This document shows positions 1-8,416 of a stretch of DNA of 24,507 nucleotides, one piece after another (the stretch's first letter is position 1; each line of letters begins with the position of its first letter). The stretch lies in NCBI GenBank assembly GCA_964496275.1, contig CAZBYL010000040.1, forward strand, positions 1 through 24,507, in the 5' to 3' direction. Origin of the DNA: CAZBYL01 sp964496275 (lineage in GTDB: Bacteria; Synergistota; Synergistia; Synergistales; Synergistaceae). The position numbers were made by a program, and so were the translations under genes. A model generated the notes under the pieces. The model was not told where the DNA came from. It ran no database searches and saw only the letters and a program-made list of their open reading frames with translations.

Positions 1-300
1 GACGTATGAGAATACGCCTTCGAGGGCTCTTTCTTCGTGTTGCTTCGTTATCGGGGCGTCTCCGCCTCGATTTAGCTTGCCGGAGCTGCATATATGCCCC
101 GCTGACTTTGCAGCGTTTGAAAGAGTCCTCTTGACGTATGAGAATACGCCTTCGAGGGCTCTTTCTTCGTGTTGCTTCGTTATCGGGACGTCTCCGCCTC
201 GATTTAGCTTGCCGGAGCTGCGTATACGCCCTGCTGACTTTGCAGCGTTTGAAAGAGTCCTCTGGACGTATTTATATACGTTTTCTAGGGCTTTTTTGTG
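1..300. repeat. 132-bp tandem repeat, two full units plus a decayed third
   Basis: Units run 1-132 and 133-264 and are nearly identical. A third starts at 265 with the same GACGTAT opening but diverges after about 30 bases. The window opens exactly at a unit boundary, so the array probably continues upstream. A 12-bp stem spans each junction: GAAAGAGTCCTC (119-130) pairs with GAGGGCTCTTTC (154-165), enclosing CGTAT-GAGA-ATACG (135-148). Each unit also has a 10-bp palindrome, GCATATATGC (88-97) in unit 1 and GCGTATACGC (220-229) in unit 2. The two differ by a compensatory pair of changes. The stretch can be read as an open frame, but no ribosome site fits it, and the covariation points to a structured nucleic acid rather than a protein. 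Function is unknown. Confidence 0.85.
251..297 (+). terminator. Terminator-like hairpin in the last repeat unit
   Basis: GAAAGAGTCCT (251-261) can pair over 11 positions, with G-T wobbles, with AGGGCTTTTTT (287-297). It encloses CGTAT-TTAT-ATACG (267-280). The 3' arm is a T-run, so this copy of the repeat hairpin resembles an intrinsic terminator, although many of the pairs are A-T or wobble. It would stop transcription entering from the left before the promoter at 442-470. Confidence 0.4.
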
Positions 301-441
301 CTGCGTTGTTATTGTGGTTTTCTGTTTTGGGCTTGTTTTCTTATAATGTTAAATAAATATCTCTATTTTTATTTTGTCACTCGCTGTGTGAATTATTTTT
401 CAATTTTATTAGGAATAATTTATTGAATGTAATAAAATTGC

Positions 442-470
442 TTGTGCTGAGCTGTTGGTTCTGCTAGTAT
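442..470 (+). promoter_or_regulatory. Promoter for the GGDEF/EAL gene
   Basis: TTGTGC (442-447) and TAGTAT (465-470) are separated by 17 bases, with a TGC extended -10 just before TAGTAT. The surrounding 300-490 region is AT-rich and holds no other gene. Predicted transcription start is near 477, about 105 bases before the chosen start codon at 583. Confidence 0.4.
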
Positions 471-582
471 TAGAAATGTTTAATTTGTTGAAATGTTTTT
501 TTGTCGGACTATGCTGTGTTGGGTAAGAGTATGTATCGATTGGTTTTTTACCATAAAATTGAGGACTTTTTGGAGGCGTGTC

Positions 583-3500
583 ATGAGGCGTGATGGCAGA
601 AATGTTTTTTGGTTAGTTCTCATTTCTATGGGAGTGATTACCCTACTCTCTGTACTTTATTATAGGCATGATGCTGTTGAACGTGCGTCCGCACTGACCA
701 GTGAAAGACTCTCCGATTCGGCAAAGGAACGGAGTATCACGCTGAAGGCGAAGGTAGACGGTCAGTTTGCCGTGCTTTATACGTTTGCAGAATCTCTTTC
801 TGCTTCAGAGTATGCCGATAAGCAGGCTATGCTTGCGCGTATGAACAGTTTGCTTCACACTTCATCCTTTTTGCACATAGGATTTGTTAAAGCGGATGGA
901 CATGGTTATCTCAATAACGGGCGCGAAGTTTACGTTGGCGATAGAGACTATTTTCGCAAGGCTATTTCAGGTCAGCGTGCGATTGAAAAAATTTTAAGCG
1001 GGAAACTTGAGAAGCAGCCCCGCTTCATAATAGCCGTGCCTCTTATAATAAACAGGCACACAGTAGGTATTATATACGGCAGCTACAATGATAGAATGCT
1101 GAGAGATCTGCTTGTGCCTAAATCTTTTGTAAACAAGGGCGCGTCTTATATCTGCGATTCAAAGGGTGAGATTATATTAGACAGTGATTCCGACGTTTAT
1201 ATGTTCGGCAAGGGTATGCCGCTTTACGGAATAAACAATGTATTGACGGGCTACTCCAAAACTGTGCCTAAGGGCGACGAAACTGTGAAAGAGATGAAAC
1301 AAAATTTCAAAGAGGGGCGCCGCGGTGTTTATAAATTTTCAATCGACGGATTCAGCAGATATGTCGTCTATGAACCGCTTACCATAAATGATTGGTTTCT
1401 TATTAACGGTGTAGCAGGTGAGGTTGTAGACGATGCTGTGCGGAATGCTTCCGTTCTGCCGATGGTCCTATTCTGTGTAATAGTAGTTTCTATGCTGTTA
1501 ATAATTCTGCTGGTTCTCAGGTGGGAATCATGTAACAGGGAGATTCTGGAGATGGAGGAGGCTCGCCTGCGGGTGAGCGAGGAGAAGTTCAGAATAGCTA
1601 CGGAGCAGAGCGGGAAGCAAGTAGTCCGCTATGACATCAAAACAAAAACAGTGTATCAGGATTATGCTTCTCACTGTATTTTAGGTGCGGATGAAGCTAT
1701 CGGCAATGTGCCTGAAAGCAGCATAGCAGCAGGAATTATAGAACCGGAGAGCGTGGATGAGTGGCGCAATTTCTATGCCGCAATAGCAAGGGGAGAGCAC
1801 CATGGTTCGTCCGTTATCAAGATGAAACCTGCTGCGTCTGATGCTTCTTTATTTTATAAATGTGACTTTACCGTTATAAATGATAACTTGGGAAGGCCGC
1901 TGCAGGCGGTAATCTCTTTCTCTGATATTACGGAGCAGAGAAAGAGAGAGATTCGGTATGAACTTTGGCAGCAGAGTGTTTCTAAACTGCCTAAGGATAA
2001 AATTATCGTTTATGAGTATAACTTGACACATGATGTGTTGGAAAGCGTAAACGGGGAGCTTAATATATTGCCTGATATTGCTGCTGACGACACGTTTAAT
2101 TTGATTACAGCAAAGTGCGCGGAGAAAAATATCTACAGGGACGATGTCGAAAACTATGTAAAGATATTAAACAGGGAGCGTCTTTTTACGGTATTTTATT
2201 CGGGGACTTTTGAGGAAACTTTCGATTTTCGTCTGGTCAGTGATAATTCAGACGGTTTCAGGTGGATACATTTAATGATTAGAATGGTGGAATCTCCGGA
2301 TACTCACGATGTCAAGGCGTTTTTAATTTTTGAGGATAACCATGAGAAAAAGCTTGAAATGCTTTACAAAGAGGAGCGCATTCATGAGGATTCTTTGACC
2401 GGTGTGCTGAACCGCAGCTCTTTTGCGGAGAGGGTTGATTTGCTGATAAAAGAGTCTCCCCTGCTGCAGCACGCAGTTTTTATGATAGACCTTGATAATT
2501 TCAAGCATGTTAACGATTCTTACGGGCATCTTGCGGGAGATAAGCTGCTGATTGATATGTCTGCTTCACTGAAGGCTGTTTTGCGCTCAGGCGACCTTAT
2601 CGGGCGCATAGGCGGAGATGAGTTTGTGGTTTGTCTTAAAAATATTCCGCATGACGCAGTTATCGCAAAAAAGGCCGCGTCTTTGTGCAGCCTGATGAAA
2701 ATAAGGGTGGCAGAGGATTTTGTTGTATCCGGAAGTATAGGAATATCCGTCTATCCAAGAGACGGAAGCTCATTCTCGGAATTGTACAAGGCAGCCGACG
2801 TAGCTCTGTATTCGGCCAAGAACCACGGTCGTTCAAGGTACGAGTTTTATTCCGAGTCGGAGGAGAACGGCGGGATACCTCAGTGCGGAACGTGCAAAGC
2901 CGATACTGCGAGTGATGCGAAGAAAGAACGCAAACTCTGTGCTTGCGGCGGTAAAAAAATATCTGATGAAATATCTCTGTACAGCCCGGATATATCTCCT
3001 GTCTGCATGAATTGTGTCTACTCAAATGAGATTGCGAAGCAGCTTGATGCTTCCGAGCGAATTGCTCTCGTTACGTTCTGTACAGATGATAATTTTACGG
3101 TTCTCTATGCAAATAAATGTTACTATAATATTTTTAGTGACGAAGCTGAACATAGTTTTATGTCCTGTTTGAAACCGAGCAATAGAGAGCTGATCAAGGC
3201 GAAAATAACGGCTTCTGCTGCGGCAGGAGCGATTGACAGACTTTTTGAAATACCTATCGTGACACGATTTGGAGAAGAGCGTATAGCGAAGGTTTTAGGA
3301 TATTCTCCCGATGGGAAAGGGGGCGTTAGTGTGACCTGTTGCATTGCCGGAGGACGAGATTCAAATGACAGAGGAGATATACTCGATAGGCAGGCTGCTA
3401 TGTTCGCGGCTGTTGTTGACCATGCGTCGATTTATTATTGGGATTATGATATGCGTGCCAACACCTCTTTGCAGTGCCGGAGCCTTCAGGAAGAGATGGG

Positions 3501-6500
3501 AATCCCGCCTATTATAGAGAATTATCCCGAAGCATGGTTTGAATTTAAATTGATAGCCCCTGAGCAGTATGATGAGTACCGGAAGCTGCACGAGGATCTT
3601 AAGAGCGGCGCGCCTGAGGCCTCTATGGATGTGAAACTTACGAACGGCGTGTGGTATCGTGTCAAGTATACGAATACGTTTGACGAGGACGGACGGCCTC
3701 TCAAGGCCTACGGCACAGCCCAGAATATTCAGTCTCAAAGGAGTACGATAGCCCTCTTTGACAAAAATAAAGAAGAGGAAAATTCAGATTTGGTCGTTCG
3801 GGCGCAGTTGGCGTACATATTTGAGATGAGCGCGCTCGAAACTTTTGAAATAGATATAAAGGCTCATAAGCTCACTCTGTCTGTAGGGACACTTTCAAAG
3901 TACAAGCTTGATTCCGTTACACTGGAGGATGTGCCTGATTCTATGATTGCATCAGGTTTTATACACCCTGATTCGGCTCAATCCTTCAGTGACTTTTATA
4001 ATGGTATATATAATGGCAAACCGGAAGGCAGCATTATAGTCAAGGCGAAGCGGATAAATGGGTCATTTGCCTTGGTGAGACTCTCCTACCGTGTGCTGTG
4101 CGATGAGAACAACGTGCCCTATAAGGCCGTCGGAATCAGCGAGGAACTTGAAAATATTGCCGATGCGCGTCTCCGTTTTGAGCAGGAGGAGAAACTTCAC
4201 CTGCTGATGAAGCATGATATGGTGTTTATTTTCAGAGCGAATCTTTCTAAAGACACTGTGACCTTTGTGGAGACCAGGGACAGTGATTTTTTCAACAGGG
4301 AGTATAAGTCTTATACAGAATTATATAATGCAGCAGCAAAGTATCTGTCAAGCAAAGATGACCTGAAAGACTACAGCGGCAAATATTCGAAGAATGCTCT
4401 GATCGATGCCTATAACAGCGGCAAGGACTGGATCTATAATGAGTACAGGTTCTGTCCGGATGGAGTCAACATATTTTGGGTCTCGGCGAGTGTCCAAATA
4501 CTTACAAACCCGACTAACGGCGATTTGTATTGCTTTGTCTATATCCGCAACGTGGACGACAGAAAGAAAAGAGAGCTTACTCTGCCGTTCAAGGCAGAAT
4601 TTGACGCGACCTGCTCTTTCTACAACAGAAAGACGGTTAAGTCCATAGCTGACGCTACGATAAAGGGGCTGAAAAACCAAGATGCCCTTTGTGCGGCAGT
4701 TGTGTTTAAGGTTGTCAACCTTGCAGAGATAATAGAACGTCTGGGGCCTGCGTCCGTTGACAGGCTTATGCTCTCGATTAACAGAAAGGTGAGGTACACC
4801 TTTACCAACCGCTATGCAACAGCTCGTCTTGCCGACGATAGCATTGTGCTGTTCATGGACGATGTAGAGTCAGAAAAGTGGGTGCGGGATTCAATTGAGT
4901 ATGTACTGCAAGTCCTTAACACTCCGTCGTTTTTTACAACAAACGCCGACCAGTATGCCGCTTATAAGGCCGGTGTTGCCATTCTTTCTGCCAGAAATGC
5001 AGATTTTGAGAGGCTAATAACGATTGCCTCATCTGCGGCAGAAAGAGCTAATCTCTTAAAGCCGTTTGTGCAGCACTACAAGGATAGTTATGAGATGGAG
5101 CATGACAACGTTGAACTGATACCTCATGCCGCGGAGGATTCCGTGTCACTCAGCGCTGCTGCTGCGGTAACTGATTCCTGTTCCGCATACCTCTTTATAT
5201 CGTGTGCTGAGATATTGCTTTCAGGCAATAGCCCAAAGGATGCAATGGATGGTGTGCTCGCTAAGATAGGGGAGTACTACGGAGCGGAAAGGGCTTATAT
5301 CCTTGAAGTCGACGAGAAAAATAAGGCTCTGGATAACACATACGAGTGGTGCGGAAATGGGATAACCCCTCAGATTAACGAGTTGAAGGGCGTTCCTCTT
5401 GATGCTGTGCCAAGCTTTATGAAAGCGTATCAGGAGAAGAAAGTGCTTGTAATAAAAGATCTTGCCGGACTTGTGGAAACAGAACGCAAGATTCTCGCCG
5501 ATCAGAATATCCAAAGCCTCTTTGTCGTTCCGTATGTGACAAACTCTATTGTTACGGGCTTTGTCGGGGTTGACAACCCGTCTATTGGATTTGACCAGAT
5601 AAACGTGCTCAGCACTCTGTCATATTTTATGATGAGCGAACTGATAAAGAGACGCAGTGACGAGCATCGTATGTACACAAGCCGTTATGATATCCTTTCC
5701 GGCGTGCTTTCAAGAAACAGTTTTGTCGAGTACGCTGCGGAGACGCACCCGGAGTCTCTTTCTTCACTGGGTGTGATGCTGGCCGACGTAAACGGGCTCA
5801 AAGACCTTAACAGCAGGTATGGCAACAGCTATGGCGACGATGTCGTAAGCGATACAGCTAAGCGACTGCGCAACTTCTTCGGTAAGGATTCGGTCTATCG
5901 TTACGGAGGCGGTATGTTCCTTGTGCTGCTTCCCGATATATCCAAAGAGAGTTTCAATAGGAACCTGACGGAAGTTCGTAACACTTTTGCACGTGTGACA
6001 AAATATGACATATCCATAGGCAGTGCGTGGAGCGATACGGTAAGCTCGCTCGACGACCTTATAGTAAAGAGCGATGAAATGCTCACAGCCGATAAACGTG
6101 AGCGCGGCGGACGTATCAAGGCAAAGAAAGAGGCGGAGAAGAGCAAAACATTGGCGGGTCTTATGGAGTATATAGAAAAAGGCTACTGTGTAGCATATCT
6201 CCAGCCCAAGGTTAGCACCGATACCATGCGTCTGTGTGGCGCCGAAGCTCTTGTCAGGATAGTTCACCCTGAGCAGGGCGTGATCCCGCCAGGACGTTTT
6301 ATTCCCATTCTTGAAGAGGCCGGGCTCGTTAGATATATAGACTTCTTCATGTTTGAGGAGGTGCTCCGGATACTTAAAAGGTGGCAGGATATGGGCAGGC
6401 GTCTAATGCCGATATCATTGAACTTCTCACGCTCCACAATGCTGGAGCCCGGAATTATCGAGAATATGCTGAAAATATCGGAAAAGTACAACGTGCCGAA

Positions 6501-6903
6501 TGAAATGGTTGAGATAGAGATTACGGAGAGTTTGGGCGACCTTGAGACCGAGACAATACAGAGGATAGGCAATAATCTGCTAAAGGCGGGCTACAGACTT
6601 TCGCTCGACGACTTCGGCGCGAAATATTCAAACCTTGCAATACTATCGTGGCTCAAGTTTTCGGTGCTCAAGCTCGATAAGAGTCTGATCGACCACGTAG
6701 TGTCAAACGAGATGAACGAGGCCATTATCTCAAGCGTAATATCTCTGTGCGAGAAGTATCACATAGAGGTTGTGGCAGAAGGAGTAGAAGCTGAGATTCA
6801 GCTCAAGAAGCTCAAAGAATTAGGCTGTGACTGCATACAGGGCTATCTCGTCAATAAACCTATACCGCTTGAGGATTTTGAAAACATATATTTAAATAAA
6901 TAA
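583..6903 (+). CDS. Large membrane-bound multi-PAS diguanylate cyclase/phosphodiesterase (Cache-PAS-GGDEF-PAS-GAF-GGDEF-EAL)
   Basis: A 2106-residue c-di-GMP turnover protein. The start at 583 is chosen because GGAGG (572-576) precedes it; an in-frame ATG at 493 lacks a good site. Membrane segments lie at about residues 7-27 and 291-312. They bracket a Cache-like extracytoplasmic sensor region. Two PAS-like regions (about 325-590) follow, then GGDEF domain 1 with intact GGDEF (677-681) and an RxxD inhibitory site (668-671). Next is a cysteine cluster (C768, C771, C786, C788, C808, C811), and then about four PAS-like regions. A degenerate GGDEF with LADDS at 1416-1420 follows, then a GAF-like domain (about 1534-1690) and a third GGDEF-like domain reading GGGMF (1775-1779). 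The EAL domain keeps E1888, E1979, E1982, D2009-D2010, K2033, E2066 and Q2086. The first GGDEF and the EAL therefore look catalytic, and the other two look regulatory. The gene is monocistronic. PAS and Cache boundaries are approximate and ligands are unknown. Confidence 0.9.
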   Translation: MRRDGRNVFWLVLISMGVITLLSVLYYRHDAVERASALTSERLSDSAKERSITLKAKVDGQFAVLYTFAESLSASEYADKQAMLARMNSLLHTSSFLHIGFVKADGHGYLNNGREVYVGDRDYFRKAISGQRAIEKILSGKLEKQPRFIIAVPLIINRHTVGIIYGSYNDRMLRDLLVPKSFVNKGASYICDSKGEIILDSDSDVYMFGKGMPLYGINNVLTGYSKTVPKGDETVKEMKQNFKEGRRGVYKFSIDGFSRYVVYEPLTINDWFLINGVAGEVVDDAVRNASVLPMVLFCVIVVSMLLIILLVLRWESCNREILEMEEARLRVSEEKFRIATEQSGKQVVRYDIKTKTVYQDYASHCILGADEAIGNVPESSIAAGIIEPESVDEWRNFYAAIARGEHHGSSVIKMKPAASDASLFYKCDFTVINDNLGRPLQAVISFSDITEQRKREIRYELWQQSVSKLPKDKIIVYEYNLTHDVLESVNGELNILPDIAADDTFNLITAKCAEKNIYRDDVENYVKILNRERLFTVFYSGTFEETFDFRLVSDNSDGFRWIHLMIRMVESPDTHDVKAFLIFEDNHEKKLEMLYKEERIHEDSLTGVLNRSSFAERVDLLIKESPLLQHAVFMIDLDNFKHVNDSYGHLAGDKLLIDMSASLKAVLRSGDLIGRIGGDEFVVCLKNIPHDAVIAKKAASLCSLMKIRVAEDFVVSGSIGISVYPRDGSSFSELYKAADVALYSAKNHGRSRYEFYSESEENGGIPQCGTCKADTASDAKKERKLCACGGKKISDEISLYSPDISPVCMNCVYSNEIAKQLDASERIALVTFCTDDNFTVLYANKCYYNIFSDEAEHSFMSCLKPSNRELIKAKITASAAAGAIDRLFEIPIVTRFGEERIAKVLGYSPDGKGGVSVTCCIAGGRDSNDRGDILDRQAAMFAAVVDHASIYYWDYDMRANTSLQCRSLQEEMGIPPIIENYPEAWFEFKLIAPEQYDEYRKLHEDLKSGAPEASMDVKLTNGVWYRVKYTNTFDEDGRPLKAYGTAQNIQSQRSTIALFDKNKEEENSDLVVRAQLAYIFEMSALETFEIDIKAHKLTLSVGTLSKYKLDSVTLEDVPDSMIASGFIHPDSAQSFSDFYNGIYNGKPEGSIIVKAKRINGSFALVRLSYRVLCDENNVPYKAVGISEELENIADARLRFEQEEKLHLLMKHDMVFIFRANLSKDTVTFVETRDSDFFNREYKSYTELYNAAAKYLSSKDDLKDYSGKYSKNALIDAYNSGKDWIYNEYRFCPDGVNIFWVSASVQILTNPTNGDLYCFVYIRNVDDRKKRELTLPFKAEFDATCSFYNRKTVKSIADATIKGLKNQDALCAAVVFKVVNLAEIIERLGPASVDRLMLSINRKVRYTFTNRYATARLADDSIVLFMDDVESEKWVRDSIEYVLQVLNTPSFFTTNADQYAAYKAGVAILSARNADFERLITIASSAAERANLLKPFVQHYKDSYEMEHDNVELIPHAAEDSVSLSAAAAVTDSCSAYLFISCAEILLSGNSPKDAMDGVLAKIGEYYGAERAYILEVDEKNKALDNTYEWCGNGITPQINELKGVPLDAVPSFMKAYQEKKVLVIKDLAGLVETERKILADQNIQSLFVVPYVTNSIVTGFVGVDNPSIGFDQINVLSTLSYFMMSELIKRRSDEHRMYTSRYDILSGVLSRNSFVEYAAETHPESLSSLGVMLADVNGLKDLNSRYGNSYGDDVVSDTAKRLRNFFGKDSVYRYGGGMFLVLLPDISKESFNRNLTEVRNTFARVTKYDISIGSAWSDTVSSLDDLIVKSDEMLTADKRERGGRIKAKKEAEKSKTLAGLMEYIEKGYCVAYLQPKVSTDTMRLCGAEALVRIVHPEQGVIPPGRFIPILEEAGLVRYIDFFMFEEVLRILKRWQDMGRRLMPISLNFSRSTMLEPGIIENMLKISEKYNVPNEMVEIEITESLGDLETETIQRIGNNLLKAGYRLSLDDFGAKYSNLAILSWLKFSVLKLDKSLIDHVVSNEMNEAIISSVISLCEKYHIEVVAEGVEAEIQLKKLKELGCDCIQGYLVNKPIPLEDFENIYLNK

Positions 6904-6920
6904 GGAACTCTGTTAAAAAT

Positions 6921-6961
6921 TGTGCATGCCGAGTGTAATTTGCGGTGTGCATGATTTTTTT
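6921..6961 (+). terminator. Intrinsic terminator after the GGDEF/EAL gene
   Basis: TGCATGCCG pairs with CGGTGTGCA across an 11-base loop (two G-T wobbles) and is followed by seven T residues (6955-6961). It lies 18 bases after the stop codon at 6903. Confidence 0.75.
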
Positions 6962-6982
6962 CACGAGAGTTTGATTTGCCTA

Positions 6983-7010
6983 TTGACATATAAAAGTTGC
7001 AGACTAAACT
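6983..7010 (+). promoter_or_regulatory. Promoter of the corA leader
   Basis: Consensus TTGACA (6983-6988), a 16-base spacer and TAAACT (7005-7010). Predicted start is near 7017, which leaves an untranslated leader of about 310 bases before the corA start at 7329. Confidence 0.5.
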
Positions 7011-7015
7011 TTAAC

Positions 7016-7181
7016 GATGAAGATACTGTAGTCGGGTAGCCCCCGAAGAGAGGAGCAGTCTATGGATAGTCCAAGTCCCAGTCCTGAACCTGTAGGGCAC
7101 TTGTGTAGTTTAGGCTAGTCCGGGCTGCTTCACCGCACCCGGCGATGTTCGGGTGTGGAGATACATTTCTTATACTTCCTC
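7016..7181 (+). ncRNA. Candidate structured RNA or long regulatory leader of corA
   Basis: A GC-richer segment directly downstream of a promoter, with no credible coding frame. Visible pairings are GTAGCCC (7036-7042) with GGGCTGC (7122-7128), TCGGG (7032-7036) with CCCGA (7042-7046) as an alternative, an 8-bp hairpin CGCACCCG/CGGGTGTG at about 7134-7156, and a possible closing helix GATGAAG/CTTCCTC (7016-7022 with 7175-7181). It does not match the M-box, yybP-ykoY, fluoride or c-di-GMP riboswitch signatures I know. A 6S-like RNA or an undescribed metal-responsive leader are both possible. The sequence alone does not decide between a separate small RNA and a 5' leader. The rest of the gap up to 7328 shows only the corA ribosome site. 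Confidence 0.35.
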
Positions 7182-7328
7182 ACTCCCTTTTTGGATTTAG
7201 TATTTTGCACACGCTGTGTCGAGGGTCAGCTTCACGACCTTTTCGTATGTGGTTGGCGCGCATGTTCGTGATTGTTTTTTGCGAGCTGTGCATCTCGTGT
7301 CGGCGTGTGTCGCGGGAGGAAATTTTTT

Positions 7329-8285
7329 ATGCTGAAAATTACAAAGACATTTGAAGACGGATTGCACGAACTCACCCCTGAAACAATAGAGCCGGGTGCG
7401 TGGATGAGCCTTGTCCGCCCAACGGCGGAGGAGCTGCTGCTCGTAGAGAGGGTTACGGATTCCCCGCAGGACTTTGTCCGCGCCGCTCTCGACCCCGAAG
7501 AGTCCTCGCGTATAGAAATAGAGGATAATCAGATACTCATTCTTATCAATGTGCCTGTCAACCATGAAGAATTTGGCGGTTCATATGATACGCTGCCGCT
7601 CGGCATTATCGTTACACCGGATTATATTGTCACTATTTGCCAGGAATACAACGAGATTCTGCAAAATTATACGGCAAGCCGGTACCGTTATTTCTGCACT
7701 TATAAGAGAACAAGATTTCTTTTTCAGTTCCTGTACCGTTCCGCAATGCTGTTTTTGAAAGACCTCCGTCAGATGACCAGAAAGTCGGACAAGATTGAGC
7801 AGGATTTGCGCAAGTCTATGAAAAATCAGGAGCTCTTCCAGTTGTTGGACCTTCAAAAGGGACTCACGTACTACTCGATGTCTCTGCGTTCAAACAGGGT
7901 CGTAGTCGAGAGGCTGATGCGCCTCTGTTCAAATATTCAGGTAAAACACCTTATAAAACTCCGTGAGGAGGACGAGGATTTGCTGGACGATGTTCGTGTC
8001 GAATATGACCAGTCAATAGAGATGGCTCAGATACAGACGGACGTTTTGGCGGGAATGATGGACGCGTTTGCATCTGTCATATCCAACAACCTGAACATCG
8101 TTATGAAATTTCTTGCCTCTGTCACCATAGTAATGGCAATACCTACAATGATTGCGAGCTTCTTCGGCATGAACGTGCCCGTGCCTTGGGAATCTCACCC
8201 CATGGGGTTCTATATAGTGGGTTTCTGTGCTCTATGCTCAACGATAGTGGCTACCTTCCTGCTTTGGAAGAAAAAACTGTTCTAG
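7329..8285 (+). CDS. corA: CorA-family magnesium/divalent cation transporter
   Basis: A 318-residue CorA-type channel for Mg2+ and possibly Co2+ or Ni2+ uptake across the inner membrane. The start at 7329 is preceded by GGGAGGA about nine bases upstream. An earlier in-frame ATG at 7272 would add an unconvincing Cys/Arg-rich leader and has no site. The long cytoplasmic N-terminal part is acidic and helical in its second half, as in CorA. Two C-terminal membrane helices flank the family signature GMN (residues 280-282, followed by VPVPW), and the tail is basic (KKK). Length is normal. The gene stands alone behind a long leader and ends 94 bases before a shared bidirectional terminator. Ion specificity cannot be told from sequence. 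Confidence 0.93.
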   Translation: MLKITKTFEDGLHELTPETIEPGAWMSLVRPTAEELLLVERVTDSPQDFVRAALDPEESSRIEIEDNQILILINVPVNHEEFGGSYDTLPLGIIVTPDYIVTICQEYNEILQNYTASRYRYFCTYKRTRFLFQFLYRSAMLFLKDLRQMTRKSDKIEQDLRKSMKNQELFQLLDLQKGLTYYSMSLRSNRVVVERLMRLCSNIQVKHLIKLREEDEDLLDDVRVEYDQSIEMAQIQTDVLAGMMDAFASVISNNLNIVMKFLASVTIVMAIPTMIASFFGMNVPVPWESHPMGFYIVGFCALCSTIVATFLLWKKKLF

Positions 8286-8286
8286 G

Positions 8287-8345
8287 AAACGGAGAACGAT
8301 CCGAAGCGCTTTGGCGCACCGAGCGGGAAATAAGCGCCGCTCCGT
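8287..8345. repeat. Intergenic nested inverted repeat downstream of corA
   Basis: ACGGAG near the left edge pairs with CTCCGT near the right edge. Inside, GGCGC pairs with GCGCC. No T-run follows, so it is not an obvious terminator. It may stabilise the corA transcript end, and nothing else in the short gap explains it. Confidence 0.3.
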
Positions 8346-8378
8346 GTTCTTATCGTAACAATTTGACGCCGACTTTAT

Positions 8379-8415
8379 GAAAATGCGGTCTGAGCCTAGC
8401 TCGGACCGCATTTTT
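8379..8415. terminator. Bidirectional terminator between corA and dapB-like gene
   Basis: A 15-bp stem AAATGCGGTCTGAGC / GCTCGGACCGCATTT with loop CTA and one T-G wobble. A-runs and T-runs on both sides suit termination of corA on the plus strand and of the convergent dapB-like gene, which ends at 8417. Confidence 0.85.
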
Positions 8416-8416
8416 G

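Noticed and set aside
1..300. CRISPR array
   Set aside because: The 132-base unit is repeated without spacers and with near-identical content throughout.
77..356. Open frames across the tandem repeat
   Set aside because: They arise because the repeat length is a multiple of three. There is no ribosome site, and the between-copy changes preserve base pairing rather than a protein.
7016..7181. M-box or fluoride riboswitch before corA
   Set aside because: The conserved M-box and fluoride aptamer sequences are not present. GGCGATGTTCGGG only superficially resembles the fluoride core.
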